From assembly GCF_018476525.1 (NCBI RefSeq), contig NZ_JAHCST010000004.1:1-64000 (forward strand): DNA of 64,000 bases, read 5' to 3'. Below are positions 50,698 to 60,166 of this stretch, piece by piece (position 1 is the stretch's first letter; each line of letters begins with the position of its first letter). The stretch is from Acrocarpospora catenulata. Lineage in GTDB: Bacteria > Actinomycetota > Actinomycetes > Streptosporangiales > Streptosporangiaceae. The position numbers and the translations under genes were made by a program. The notes under the pieces were generated by a model that did not search any database, was not told the DNA's origin, and saw only the letters and a program-made list of their open reading frames with translations.

Positions 50698-51536
50698 GCT
50701 CGCCTCCAGATCAGGCAGCCGATGAGGGCCGCGCTCGCGGTACCGAAAACGATCAGGAAGAGGCCGAGCGCGGAGCGCTGGGCCGGGCTCTCCTCGCCGG
50801 TCGCAGCGCCGCCGAGCGGGGTGAGCATGACCTGCGGCTCCTCCGTCACGGAGACGGTGACCGTGGTGCGCGGCGACGGGGACGGCGAGGGGCTGGCCGA
50901 CGGGCTCGGCGACGGCGTCGGGGTGGCCGACGGGCTCGGGGTGGGCGTCGGCGTCAGGCTCGGCGTCGGGGACGGCGACGGGCTGGACGCGGCGGTGACC
51001 TGGAGCTTGGTGCCCTGGGCTATCTCGGTGACACAGGTGATCTTCCCGGTGCCGGGCAGTTCCAGCTGGAAGTCCCCTGGCATGATCGTCACGCTGGAGC
51101 CGGTCGGGAGGTTGGTCGGGATGGTCATGTAGCCCGTCATGGGGGGTACGGCGATGGGCTGGCCGGGGTCGATCGACGCGGTCAGCGCGGATCGGCCGGT
51201 CATCGGGGCCAGTTCGCCGCGGATCGCTCCGTCCAGGCGGAGCCTGCCGTACGAGCCGATCTCGGTGCCCGGGGCGGCGGGGGTCTCGCCCGCGTTGGGC
51301 AGGCCGTTTGTCACCGACCACACCACGGTGATCGTGGTCCCGGGCAGCGCCTGGGCGGGGGCCTCCAGGGTGACGTCGAGTTCGGCGCCCTTGCCGGCAC
51401 AGGTGTAGGGCACGTTCACGATCCGGGTCTCGGCCAGCGCGGCGCGCGGGAGCCAGGCGGCTCCGGCGGCGATCGACAGGACGACGGCGACCCTGGACCA
51501 GGCCGACAGCTTGGGCACGGTCGCATGGCCTTTCAC
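50694..51536 (-). CDS. Secreted DUF6801-like protein with Ser/Pro stalk and C-terminal anchor
   Basis: 280 residues. Signal peptide (VAVVLSIAAGAAWLPRAALA). The mature part (VPYTCAGKGAELDVTLEAPA ... GKITCVTEIAQGTKLQV) has two cysteines framing a beta domain like that of DUF6801. A P-S-P-T stalk, then a TM helix (LGLFLIVFGTASAALIGCLI) and RRA follow. The stretch just before the helix (LGGAATGEE) might be a divergent sorting signal, but no clear LPxTG is seen. Translationally coupled to the class F sortase. Confidence 0.7.
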   Translation of the reverse strand: MKGHATVPKLSAWSRVAVVLSIAAGAAWLPRAALAETRIVNVPYTCAGKGAELDVTLEAPAQALPGTTITVVWSVTNGLPNAGETPAAPGTEIGSYGRLRLDGAIRGELAPMTGRSALTASIDPGQPIAVPPMTGYMTIPTNLPTGSSVTIMPGDFQLELPGTGKITCVTEIAQGTKLQVTAASSPSPSPTPSLTPTPTPSPSATPTPSPSPSASPSPSPSPRTTVTVSVTEEPQVMLTPLGGAATGEESPAQRSALGLFLIVFGTASAALIGCLIWRRA

Positions 51537-51750
51537 GAGGGGTTCTCCTCGCCGGAGGGGTGGGCGAGGCAGCAGCGAAAGGCTGACGACCTTGGGTTAC
51601 GCCGGGGCGCTTTTCTGGCGAAATATGGGTGTGGACCGTGTGAAAGCGGATGCCTGGGGGTGGGCGTCGGCGACGCGGAGGTGTCCGGGGGGTGACGGGA
51701 GCCTGGCATCCATCCGGAAATCACCGCATATCGGACAAAATCAGGATTTA
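51537..51750. other. Intergenic region
   Basis: About 214 bases between the DUF6801-like gene start and the end of the nitrate reductase gene. It probably holds the promoter of the sortase cluster. No hairpin or motif is clear. Confidence 0.3.
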
Positions 51751-54700
51751 TCAGTACACGTCACGGAGGTAGCGGCGGGTCGTCGTGAGCTGCTTGACGT
51801 ACGCGGTGGCGTCCTCCGTCGTGAGACCGCCGTGGGTGGTGACGATCTCGCGGAGGGTTCGGTCGACGTCCTTGGCCATTCGGGTGGCGTCGCCGCAGAC
51901 GTACAGGCAGGCGCCGGATTCCAGCCAGGCCCAGAGCTGGGCGCCGTGCTCGCGCATCCGGTCCTGGACATAGATCTTGCTCCGCTGGTCCCTGGAGAAG
52001 GCCAGGTCAAGGCGAGTGAGGAAGCCGTCCTCGTGCAGCGCGGTCAGGTGGTCGCCAAAGTAGAAGTCCGTGGCACGCCGCTGCTCCCCGAAGAAGAGCC
52101 AGTTGGCTCCCCGATGCCCAAGCGCCCGACGTTCATCGAGGAACCCAAGAAACGGGGCCACTCCGGTCCCTGGACCAATCATGATCATCCGGGTGTCCGG
52201 ATCGACCGGCGGCCGAAAATGCGGTGTGGGCTGAACGTACACGGGGATCGGCGCAGCACCCCCGGCAACGCGCCCATCAGCTCCCCCGGAAACCCACCCT
52301 TCAGGTCCCTCGACAGGTCCCCCGCCAGTTCCTCCAACAACCCGTCCGCCAGCCCCACTGCCAACCTCACCGTCAGTTCCCCTGACAACCCGCCCGCCAG
52401 CACCACCGTCAGTTCCCCCGACAACCCGCCCGCCAGCACCACCGCCAACTCCCCCGTCCGCCAGGTACGCCGAGCAGGCCCCTCGCCGCAGGACTCCCTT
52501 CGGGTTGTCGAACCGCACCACCGACACCACGAGCCGGATCTCGTCGGGGTGCACCAGCGGGCTGGAGGCGATCGAGTACCGCCGGGGCTGGAGCCGGGGG
52601 AACACCCCGGCCCATTCCTGGGCGGTGGCGCGCACCCTGAGGTCGGCGGCGACGTCCACGGCTTGGCGGCCCCACGTCCACTTGGCCAGCTCGCCCTCAT
52701 TGCCAGGTCGCAGAAGCCGGATCAGGTCACGGTCCTTCGTACGCTCGGCGGCGAATCGCAACAGCGCAGGAGTGATCTTGGTGATGTCGAGGTGCCGGGC
52801 CAACGCCTCCCCCAGCGACACCGGCCCGCGTTCGGGCAGCTCCACGATGGTGGCAGAGTTCAGCCCCGTCACCGCCAGCCATTCGGCGACCAGGGTGTCC
52901 GAGTTGACGGGCACCACACCGAGAGAATCTCCCGCCTGGTAGGTCAGCCGCCCTTCCGTTCCGACGACGAACTCGCGGACCTCCTTGGCCGAGCCGGGGA
53001 GGCTGAGCAGCCGGTTCCCCAGCAGCGGGGCGGGCAGCGGCGCATCCCGGCTCGGGGGTGGTTCGGCGAGGGCGGTGATAACGGCGTCCAGCCAGTCCTG
53101 GGCGCGCCGCCCGTCGTCGGGCTCGCAATCCATCCGGGGCACGATGCGTCGGCCGCCGAGTTCGGCCAGCCGCTGGTCCAGGCGACGACCGTGGCCGCAG
53201 AAGTTCGCGTAGCTGGAGTCCCCGAAGGCCAGAACCGCGTACCGAACCCCGTCCAACTGGACGGCGTCCGGGTGGGCCAGCGCCTCCCAGAACCCGGTGC
53301 CGTTGTCGGGTGGTTCGCCGTCGCCGAAGGTACTGGAAATGACCAGCACGTCGGCGCCGGGCGGCAGCGTCACCGGTCCGTCCATGCCGACCAGCCGGGC
53401 CGCGTACCCGGACGCGGCAAGCCGCTGCGCGCTGGCAGTGGCGAACTCCTCGGCGGTGCCCGTCTGAGAGGCCCAGAGCACCAACAACTCCCGTCCGGGA
53501 GCGGGAGCCTCGGACAGAGCGGAGGACAGAGCGGAAGACGGGGCGGCGGGCTGGGTGGATGACGGGGATGGGACGGGTTCCCGGGCGAACATCCCGGCCA
53601 GCAGCCCGTTGATCCACAGCGCGTGGCCGGGATCGACCGGGGCGTGCGCGGGCAGCACAGGCGTGCCCTCGCCACCGCCCCGGGACAGCCCGGTGAGGAA
53701 TCCGGCCAGATAGAACTGCTCGTCCTCGGAAAGCTGAGGCGGCGTGAGGCCGGAAACGCCCAGCAACTCGGCCGCCACAGCCATCTGCCCCGCTATCCGC
53801 TCGGCCACAGATCCGATCGCGGCCCCGTTCACGGCCCCAGCCACAGACCCCTTCTCGCCGACAGATCCAGCTCCAGGCCCGGCCATGGATCCGAGCGCGG
53901 CCCCAGACCCATTCCCAGACCCGACCCCAGAGCCGGTCACGGATCCGAGCCCGGACACCGACCTGGGCACGGACACGGCCCCATTCCCGGACCCGAGCCC
54001 AGCCTCAGCCCCAGCCATGGATCCGAGCACGGACTCGGCCGCCGACCCGGGCGCGGATGCGGCCCCAGATCCATTCCCGGGCCCGACCCCAGGGCCAGTG
54101 GATCCGAGCGCGGACCCCGCCACCGACCTGGGCGCGGACGCACCCCCATTCCCAGACGCGACCCCAGGGCCAGGCACGGATCCGAACCCGGACCCCGCCA
54201 CTGACCCGGGTGCGAGTTCGGCGGGGACCTTGGTCAGCGACACCGCGCACACCTTCAGCTCTGGCTGGAAGGAGAGTGGATCGACGGCGTCGCTGGTTAC
54301 CGCGTTGACGCTCAGGTACTCGCCGAACAGGTCGTTCCAGTGGAAGGGCGCGAAACAGGTGCCGGGGAGCACCCGGTCGGTGAGGACGGCGGGCAGTACC
54401 GCGCGGCCGCGCCGGGACTCCACCGCCACCAGGTCGCCGTCTGTGATCTGGTGTCCGGCTGCGTCGTCTGGGTGGATTTCGACGAAGGGGCCGGGGTTGA
54501 GCTTGTTCAGCTTGGCGACCTTGCCGGTTTTGGTCAGGGTGTGCCACTGGTGCTGGAGGCGGCCGGTGTTGAGTACGTATGGGTAGGCATCGTCGGGCAA
54601 CTCAGCCGGGGGCAAGTGCGGACGTGGGTAGAAGACCGCCCGGCCGCTCGGGGTGGCGAAGGCCAGCCTCGGCCGGGTTCCGTCGGGTCTGGTCAGCAGC

Positions 54701-56373
54701 GTCTGGCTGATGCCGTCGTTGCGGTAGCGCACGGGGTTGCGAGCGCCGGAGTCGGGCGCGGCGGGCCACTGGACAGGGGTCTCCCGGAGGCGTTCGTAGG
54801 TCACGCCGCGCAGGTCGTAGCCGGTCTTCGGGTTCCAGGCCTGCTTGATCTCCTCGAAGATCTCCTCGGCGCTGCTGTAGGTGAAGGCATCGGCGTACCC
54901 CATCGCACTGGCCACCCGGGCGATGAGCTGCCAATCGGGCAGGGCATCCCCCGGCGGATCGGCGGCCTGCTGGAGCAGCGTCAGATTGCGCTCCGAGTTG
55001 ATCATGACGCCTTCGCTCTCCGCCCACATCGTGGCCGGCAACACCACGTCCGCGTACGCGTTGGTCTCGGTGGCCGCGAAAACGTCCTGGGTGACGACGA
55101 ATTCGGCCGCCTCCAGACCCGCGATGACGGTTCTCCGGTTGCCCACACTGGCCACGGGATTGGTGCAGATCACCCAGCACGCCTTGATCTCGCCCGCGGC
55201 CATCCGGGCGAACATGTCCACCGTCCCGGCCCCGACCTCGGCACGGAGCGTCCCCGGCGGCAACCCCCACAGTTCCTCGGCGAACCTCCGGTCCTCCGCA
55301 ACCACCACCGACCGCTGCCCGGGCAGCCCCGGCCCCATGTACCCCATCTCCCGGCCACCCATCGCGTTGGGCTGCCCGGTGAGGGAGAACGGCCCGCTGC
55401 CGGGACGACAGATGGCCCCGGTGGCCAGGTGCAGGTTGCAGAGCGCGTTGGTGTTCCAGGTCCCGTGGGTGCTCTGGTTGAGACCCATGGTCCAGCAGCT
55501 CATCCACTCCCCGGCGGCGGCGATCATGTCGGCCGCCCGGCGCAGATCGGCCTCGGGGATTCCGGTGACGGCGGCCACCGTGTCGGGCGGGTAGTCGCGG
55601 AGGAACTCCGGCATCCCTTCCCAGCCCTCGGTGTGCTCCGCGATGAACTCCTGATCCAGATGCCCACCCTCGGCCAGCAGGTACAGCAACCCGTTCAGCA
55701 GCGCCAGATCGGTACCCGGCCGGATCGGCAGAAACAGATCGGCCTTGGCGGCGGTAGCGGTCCGCCGGGGATCCACCACGATCAGCTTGGCCCCCGCCTT
55801 CACCCGGTCCATCAGGCGCAGGAACAGGATCGGATGACAGTCGGCCATGTTCGCGCCGATCACGAAGAACAGATCGGCATGGTCGAAGTCCTCGTACGAG
55901 CCCGGCGGCCCGTCCGACCCCAGCGAAAGCTTGTAACCGGTCCCCGCACTGGCCATGCAGAGCCGCGAGTTGGACTCGATCTGCTTGGTCCCGACGAACC
56001 CCTTGGCCAGCTTGTTGGCCAGATACTGGGCCTCCAGGGTCATCTGACCGGACACGTAGAAGGAGATCGCGTCAGGCCCGTGCTCATCAAGGATCGCCCG
56101 AAGCCGCCGCCCGGTCAGCTCGATCGCCTCGTCCACCCCGACCGCGACAGGCCCGGCACCACGCTCCCCCCGAACCAGTGCCCCGGCCAACCGCCCGGGC
56201 GCCATCGCCATCTCGGCACTGGTGGCTCCCTTCGTACAGAGCCGACCCGCATTGGCCGGATGCTCACGATCCCCGGAAACCTTCACCACCCGGCGCCGGC
56301 CCTCGGCATCCCGCTCCGTCTCAACGACGATGCCGCAGCCAACCCCGCAATAGGAGCAGACGGTTCTGGTCAC
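51751..56373 (-). CDS. Assimilatory nitrate reductase fused to sulfite-reductase-type flavoprotein
   Basis: 1540 residues. Residues 1-720: molybdopterin-bis-MGD oxidoreductase, with a 4Fe-4S binding start CSYCGVGCG...LCTKG, ESNSRLCMASAG (Cys ligand region), WTMGLNQSTHGTWNTNALCN and the C-terminal molydopterin domain NTGRLQHQWHTLTKTGKV. Next is a Gly/Ser/Ala-rich repeat linker (about 720-840). Then a flavodoxin domain (VLWASQTGTAEEFA; SSTFGDGEPPDNG), an FAD domain (RYSIASSP) and an NAD(P)H domain (MIMIGPGTGVAPFLGFLDER; LYVCGDATRMAKDV). A second Gly/Val repeat of about 65 residues interrupts the FAD/NADPH part. It probably takes electrons from NADPH to nitrate. GTG start with GGAGAG upstream. 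Confidence 0.9.
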   Translation of the reverse strand: MTRTVCSYCGVGCGIVVETERDAEGRRRVVKVSGDREHPANAGRLCTKGATSAEMAMAPGRLAGALVRGERGAGPVAVGVDEAIELTGRRLRAILDEHGPDAISFYVSGQMTLEAQYLANKLAKGFVGTKQIESNSRLCMASAGTGYKLSLGSDGPPGSYEDFDHADLFFVIGANMADCHPILFLRLMDRVKAGAKLIVVDPRRTATAAKADLFLPIRPGTDLALLNGLLYLLAEGGHLDQEFIAEHTEGWEGMPEFLRDYPPDTVAAVTGIPEADLRRAADMIAAAGEWMSCWTMGLNQSTHGTWNTNALCNLHLATGAICRPGSGPFSLTGQPNAMGGREMGYMGPGLPGQRSVVVAEDRRFAEELWGLPPGTLRAEVGAGTVDMFARMAAGEIKACWVICTNPVASVGNRRTVIAGLEAAEFVVTQDVFAATETNAYADVVLPATMWAESEGVMINSERNLTLLQQAADPPGDALPDWQLIARVASAMGYADAFTYSSAEEIFEEIKQAWNPKTGYDLRGVTYERLRETPVQWPAAPDSGARNPVRYRNDGISQTLLTRPDGTRPRLAFATPSGRAVFYPRPHLPPAELPDDAYPYVLNTGRLQHQWHTLTKTGKVAKLNKLNPGPFVEIHPDDAAGHQITDGDLVAVESRRGRAVLPAVLTDRVLPGTCFAPFHWNDLFGEYLSVNAVTSDAVDPLSFQPELKVCAVSLTKVPAELAPGSVAGSGFGSVPGPGVASGNGGASAPRSVAGSALGSTGPGVGPGNGSGAASAPGSAAESVLGSMAGAEAGLGSGNGAVSVPRSVSGLGSVTGSGVGSGNGSGAALGSMAGPGAGSVGEKGSVAGAVNGAAIGSVAERIAGQMAVAAELLGVSGLTPPQLSEDEQFYLAGFLTGLSRGGGEGTPVLPAHAPVDPGHALWINGLLAGMFAREPVPSPSSTQPAAPSSALSSALSEAPAPGRELLVLWASQTGTAEEFATASAQRLAASGYAARLVGMDGPVTLPPGADVLVISSTFGDGEPPDNGTGFWEALAHPDAVQLDGVRYAVLAFGDSSYANFCGHGRRLDQRLAELGGRRIVPRMDCEPDDGRRAQDWLDAVITALAEPPPSRDAPLPAPLLGNRLLSLPGSAKEVREFVVGTEGRLTYQAGDSLGVVPVNSDTLVAEWLAVTGLNSATIVELPERGPVSLGEALARHLDITKITPALLRFAAERTKDRDLIRLLRPGNEGELAKWTWGRQAVDVAADLRVRATAQEWAGVFPRLQPRRYSIASSPLVHPDEIRLVVSVVRFDNPKGVLRRGACSAYLADGGVGGGAGGRVVGGTDGGAGGRVVRGTDGEVGSGAGGRVVGGTGGGPVEGPEGWVSGGADGRVAGGAAPIPVYVQPTPHFRPPVDPDTRMIMIGPGTGVAPFLGFLDERRALGHRGANWLFFGEQRRATDFYFGDHLTALHEDGFLTRLDLAFSRDQRSKIYVQDRMREHGAQLWAWLESGACLYVCGDATRMAKDVDRTLREIVTTHGGLTTEDATAYVKQLTTTRRYLRDVY

Positions 56374-56487
56374 GGACTCTCCTGCGCCGACGATCCAACG
56401 CAGGAAACATAAGAACGCGCCGTTACGCGGGAGTCACACGTGATCGGCTCTGGCGGTTACATCTGTTTCACCGAGGATGCGCCACCG

Positions 56488-57636
56488 TCAGAGGCGGCCG
56501 CCGGTGTGCGCGAGGATCTCCCGTACCCGCTGCTTGGCCAGCGTGCAATAAGCGCGGGCGGAGGCCCGGGCGGCGGCGGCGTCGGCGCGCTCGAACGCCT
56601 CGGTCAGGTCTCGCTGCACGTCGATGAACTTCTGCGAGGTCACCGGGGTGGACCCGAAGCTGCGGGTCATCACGCTCTTGATGCTCAGCCCGCCGAACGT
56701 GGCGGTCAGCAGCGGGTTGTGGGCCAGGCCGACCAGCCACTCGTGGAAGGCGTAGTTGGCGTCCAGGTAGTCGTCGAAGTCCACGAACCGGTCCCCCACC
56801 AGCAGCACCGCCATGCGCTCGAACCGGGCCCTGAGCTCGGCCAGCTCCTCGGGGGCGGCCCGGCCGACGCTCAGCTCGATCACCCCGAGCTCGATGGCCA
56901 GCCGGGCGTCGAAGGTCGCGTCGGAGGTGGTCACGTCGAACTGGGTGACCACGTAACCCCGGTCGGGGTCGCGGCGGACCAGGCCGTCGGCGGCCAGCCG
57001 GGTCAGCGCGTAGAACGCCGCCGACGGGTCCACGCCCAGCTCGTCGGCCAGGTCGTCCAGCAGGATCACCTCGTTGGCCGGGTAGACCCGGCTGAGCACC
57101 TGGTGGCGTGCCTTCTTGTAGACCCGGTCGTCGCGGGCGAACTCGAACCGGCCGAAGTCGCCCCGGTAGTAGGTGAGCGGGGAGCCCCGGCCCGCGACGG
57201 CCGAACGCACCCGGCCGATGAAGACCGAGTGGGTGCCGCCGTCCACCTGCTCGGTCACCTCGCACTCCAGGTGGGCCAGCGCGTCGGTGAGCACCGGCAG
57301 GCCCAGCTCCCCGGTGTGCACGCGCACGTCGCGGAACTTGTCGGGGCCTGGCGCGGCGAACTGGTGGGCCAGCCGGCTCTGGTCCTCGCCGAGCACGTTG
57401 ACCACGTACTTGCCGGCCCTGGCCACCGCGGCGGCGGTCGGCACGGCGTTGTTGATGCAGGCCAGCATGGTGGGCGGGTCCACCGAGAGCGAGGTCACGG
57501 AGCTGGCGGTCATGCCGAACCGCTGGTGTCCTTCGGCCGTGGTGAGCACGGTCACCCCGGTGGCCAGGTGCCCGACGACGTGGCGGAAGAGCAGGGCGTC
57601 GACCGCCGCCGGGACCGGACCGGCCGTCCGTTCCAT
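56488..57636 (-). CDS. Flavin reductase domain fused to GntR/FCD regulator domain
   Basis: About 382 residues from ATG 57636, which has GGAGG upstream. Residues 1-165 are a flavin reductase of the HpaC type (VVGHLATGVTVLTTAEGHQR, FGMTASSVTSLSVDPPTMLA, HSVFIGRV). Residues 180-240 form a winged helix (LADELGVDPSAAFYALTRLA, then ADGLVRRDPDRGYVVTQFDV). The rest is an FCD ligand-binding domain (RLAIELGVIELSVGRAAPEE; ANYAFHEWLVGLAHNPLL). It could both supply reduced flavin to the monooxygenase at 61374 and control the cluster. Confidence 0.8.
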   Translation of the reverse strand: MERTAGPVPAAVDALLFRHVVGHLATGVTVLTTAEGHQRFGMTASSVTSLSVDPPTMLACINNAVPTAAAVARAGKYVVNVLGEDQSRLAHQFAAPGPDKFRDVRVHTGELGLPVLTDALAHLECEVTEQVDGGTHSVFIGRVRSAVAGRGSPLTYYRGDFGRFEFARDDRVYKKARHQVLSRVYPANEVILLDDLADELGVDPSAAFYALTRLAADGLVRRDPDRGYVVTQFDVTTSDATFDARLAIELGVIELSVGRAAPEELAELRARFERMAVLLVGDRFVDFDDYLDANYAFHEWLVGLAHNPLLTATFGGLSIKSVMTRSFGSTPVTSQKFIDVQRDLTEAFERADAAAARASARAYCTLAKQRVREILAHTGGRL

Positions 57637-57852
57637 ACCCCCACCTCCGTGGAGTTCGCTGGTACCCCGAGTCATGCGCTCATTGAAGCGAGGCCGGGGC
57701 CGTACCCGCAGTGGCGCTCACCGTGAAATTGCCGCAAGTCCGGTGGCGGAGGACGTTACGCACCGCCGGAATGACGGATCACGGCAACGTACGGCCGAAA
57801 ATTCACGGCGCTGACCAGGGCGCACGGTCGGCCGGCGCGGTTGACTGCGCAC

Positions 57853-58839
57853 GTGATTAGGGCAGCGGTGGTCGGCCTCGGCTGGTGGGGCCAGAAGATC
57901 GTACGGGACCTGACGGGCAGTCAGTACCTCCAGGTCGTCTTGGGCGTGGACCCTGACAAGGCGAGCCGGGAACGGGTCGAAGGGCTGCGCACCGCCCCCG
58001 CGTACGAGGACGCGCTGGCGGACCCGGCCGTGGACGCGGTGATCCTCTGCACCCCGCACAAGTTCCACGCCGAGCAGATCGTCGCCGCGGCCCTGGCCGG
58101 CAAGCACGTGTTCTGCGAGAAGCCGCTCACCACCTCGGGGGACGAGGCCAGGACCGCCCTGGCGGCGGTGGCCGCGGCCGGGGTGCAGCTCGGCATCGGC
58201 CACGAGCGCCGGTTCGAACCGGCCGTGATGCGCCTGCGCGATCAGTGCCGGGCAGGGGAGCTGGGCACGCCGCTGGTGTTCGAGGGCAACTTCAGCCAGG
58301 ACAAGTTCCTGGCCCTGCCGCCGGACAACTGGCGGCTCTCCGACCGCGACGCGCCGGTGGGGCCGCTCTCGGCCACCGGCATCCACCTGGTGGACCTGGC
58401 CATCGCGCTGTTCGGCCCCCCGGTCGAGGTCTGGGCCCGGCTGTCCACGCTGGCCACCTCGTTCGCCAACGGCGACACGCTCACCGTCACCATGGGCTTC
58501 GAGGGCGGCCAGACGGCGCTGATCACCGCCATCCTGACCACACCGTTCGCCGGGAGGGTGGCCGTGCTGGGTTCGCGGGGCTGGGTGGAGATCCGGGACC
58601 GCAACCACCCGGAACTGCCGCGCGGCTGGGACGTGACCACCGTGCACCGGGGAGCTGAGCCGGTCTCCACCTTCTACCCGCCGCACCCGTCGGTCCGGGA
58701 GAACATCGAGCGGTTCGCCCGGGCCGCGGCGGGCGAGGTGAGCTACCCCGTCACCCACGAGGAGATGCTGGCCAACGTGCGGACCTTCGAGGCCATCACC
58801 GCCTCGGCCCGGTCGGGCCGGGTCGAGCCGGTGCGCTGA
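57853..58839 (+). CDS. Gfo/Idh/MocA family oxidoreductase
   Basis: About 328 residues. The Rossmann NAD(P) loop is AAVVGLGWWGQKIVRDL at the N-terminus. The family motif AGKHVFCEKPLTTSG carries the catalytic-type Lys of EKP, and GIGHERRFEPAVMRLRD and ATGIHLVDLAIALFG follow. GTG 57853 is chosen; TTG 57841 is the earlier option. The gene is divergent from the reductase-regulator. The substrate is unknown, probably a sugar-like or carboxylated intermediate of the same pathway. Confidence 0.88.
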   Translation: MIRAAVVGLGWWGQKIVRDLTGSQYLQVVLGVDPDKASRERVEGLRTAPAYEDALADPAVDAVILCTPHKFHAEQIVAAALAGKHVFCEKPLTTSGDEARTALAAVAAAGVQLGIGHERRFEPAVMRLRDQCRAGELGTPLVFEGNFSQDKFLALPPDNWRLSDRDAPVGPLSATGIHLVDLAIALFGPPVEVWARLSTLATSFANGDTLTVTMGFEGGQTALITAILTTPFAGRVAVLGSRGWVEIRDRNHPELPRGWDVTTVHRGAEPVSTFYPPHPSVRENIERFARAAAGEVSYPVTHEEMLANVRTFEAITASARSGRVEPVR

Positions 58840-58888
58840 CGGTACCCCGGCGATGCGGCACCGACCGCCGCCGCCCTAGAGTGCCCCG

Positions 58889-60166
58889 ATGGGAGACGAC
58901 ATGCTGGTGAACCACCCCCTCACCGAGCCGCGTGCCGACTTCTTCGACAGCCGGCCGCTGCCGCCGACGGTGCGCGACTGCGCCCTCGACTTCGACGTGC
59001 CGACCATGGTGGACGTGGTGGTCGAGCGGTGCAGCACGGCCGTGTTCACCAGCCACCGCAGCGACGAGGCGTTCCTGGAACGGCTGCGGGCAAGCGTCAC
59101 CCAGAACGCGTACGCGCTGCGCGACGTGCTGGCCGGGCGGGTCGAGCTGGAGGACGTGCGGCTGGACCAGGTGCTCTCCTTCGCCACCGTGCAGGTGCAC
59201 CTGCGCATTCCGCAGAAGTCCATGCAGCGGTCGTACCGGGTGAGCTTCCTCACCCAGTGGGAGCTGTGGACGGCGCACCTGCGGCGGCACATCGAGCGGG
59301 CGGACCTCGGCCGGGACGAGGCCGCCGACGCGCTGGGCCACCTGACCCGGGTCATCCTGACCTACCAGGACCATGTCGCCTCCCGGGTGGCCGAGACCTA
59401 CACCCGGGACTACGAGGCGCTCAGCCGGTCCCGGGCGCACGTGCGGCAGAACCTGGTGCGGGACATCCTGCGCGGCGAGGAGGCCCGGCTGACCACCTCT
59501 GACCTGGCCATCCTGGCCTACCAGACCGACGCCCACCATGTGGCGGTGCTGCTGCCGGCCATGACCGAGGGGGCGGCCACCCAGCTCGCCGACGGGTTGC
59601 GGGTGGCGGCCAAGGCGTACCAGACCCTCTCCTATCCGCTGGCGTTGACCAGCAACGTGGTCTGGCTCTGCCGGCTGGAGCCGTGGCACGCCGCCGGGCT
59701 CGCGGCGCTCTGCCGGGTGCTGACGGAGATCGGGGTGACCGCGTCGGTCAGCGACCCGCAGACCGGGATGGACGGGTTCCGGGCAGCGCTCCGGCAGGCC
59801 CAGGAGGTGGAGCGGGTGCGCGCGGCCTGGGGCCTGCCGCACGCGCCGCCGGTGATCAGGTACGCCGACGCGGGCCTTGAGGTGCTGCTGCTCCAGAACG
59901 AGGCGCTGGCCAGGAACTTCGTGGCCGCCGAACTGGGCGCGCTGGCCGGGAACACCACCGAGGCGGTCCGGCTGCGGGAGACGCTGGACGCCTCGTTCCG
60001 GTTCGGCAGCCACGTGGCGGCGGCCGAGTACCTCCAGCTGCACGAGCACACCGTGCGCAACCGCCTGCAGAAGGCCGAGCAACTGCTCGGGCACTCGCTC
60101 CAGGAGCGGCGCACCGAACTACAGGTGGCGATCCGGCTGGTACGGCTCCTGAGCGAGGATTCATAG
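58889..60166 (+). CDS. PucR family transcriptional regulator
   Basis: A 425-residue regulator with a long N-terminal sensor region, a GGDEF-like middle domain (DLAILAYQTDAHHVAVLLPA) and a C-terminal PucR HTH: VAAAEYLQLHEHTVRNRLQKAEQLLG. PucR proteins often activate catabolic genes in response to a substrate. It sits 50 bp after the oxidoreductase and converges, with a 6-bp overlap, on the hydrolase of the monooxygenase operon. Confidence 0.88.
   Translation: MGDDMLVNHPLTEPRADFFDSRPLPPTVRDCALDFDVPTMVDVVVERCSTAVFTSHRSDEAFLERLRASVTQNAYALRDVLAGRVELEDVRLDQVLSFATVQVHLRIPQKSMQRSYRVSFLTQWELWTAHLRRHIERADLGRDEAADALGHLTRVILTYQDHVASRVAETYTRDYEALSRSRAHVRQNLVRDILRGEEARLTTSDLAILAYQTDAHHVAVLLPAMTEGAATQLADGLRVAAKAYQTLSYPLALTSNVVWLCRLEPWHAAGLAALCRVLTEIGVTASVSDPQTGMDGFRAALRQAQEVERVRAAWGLPHAPPVIRYADAGLEVLLLQNEALARNFVAAELGALAGNTTEAVRLRETLDASFRFGSHVAAAEYLQLHEHTVRNRLQKAEQLLGHSLQERRTELQVAIRLVRLLSEDS

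Noticed and set aside
54340-56412. 690-residue plus-strand open frame
   Set aside because: Antisense of the nitrate reductase domain, whose Fe-S and molybdopterin motifs are clear on the minus strand.
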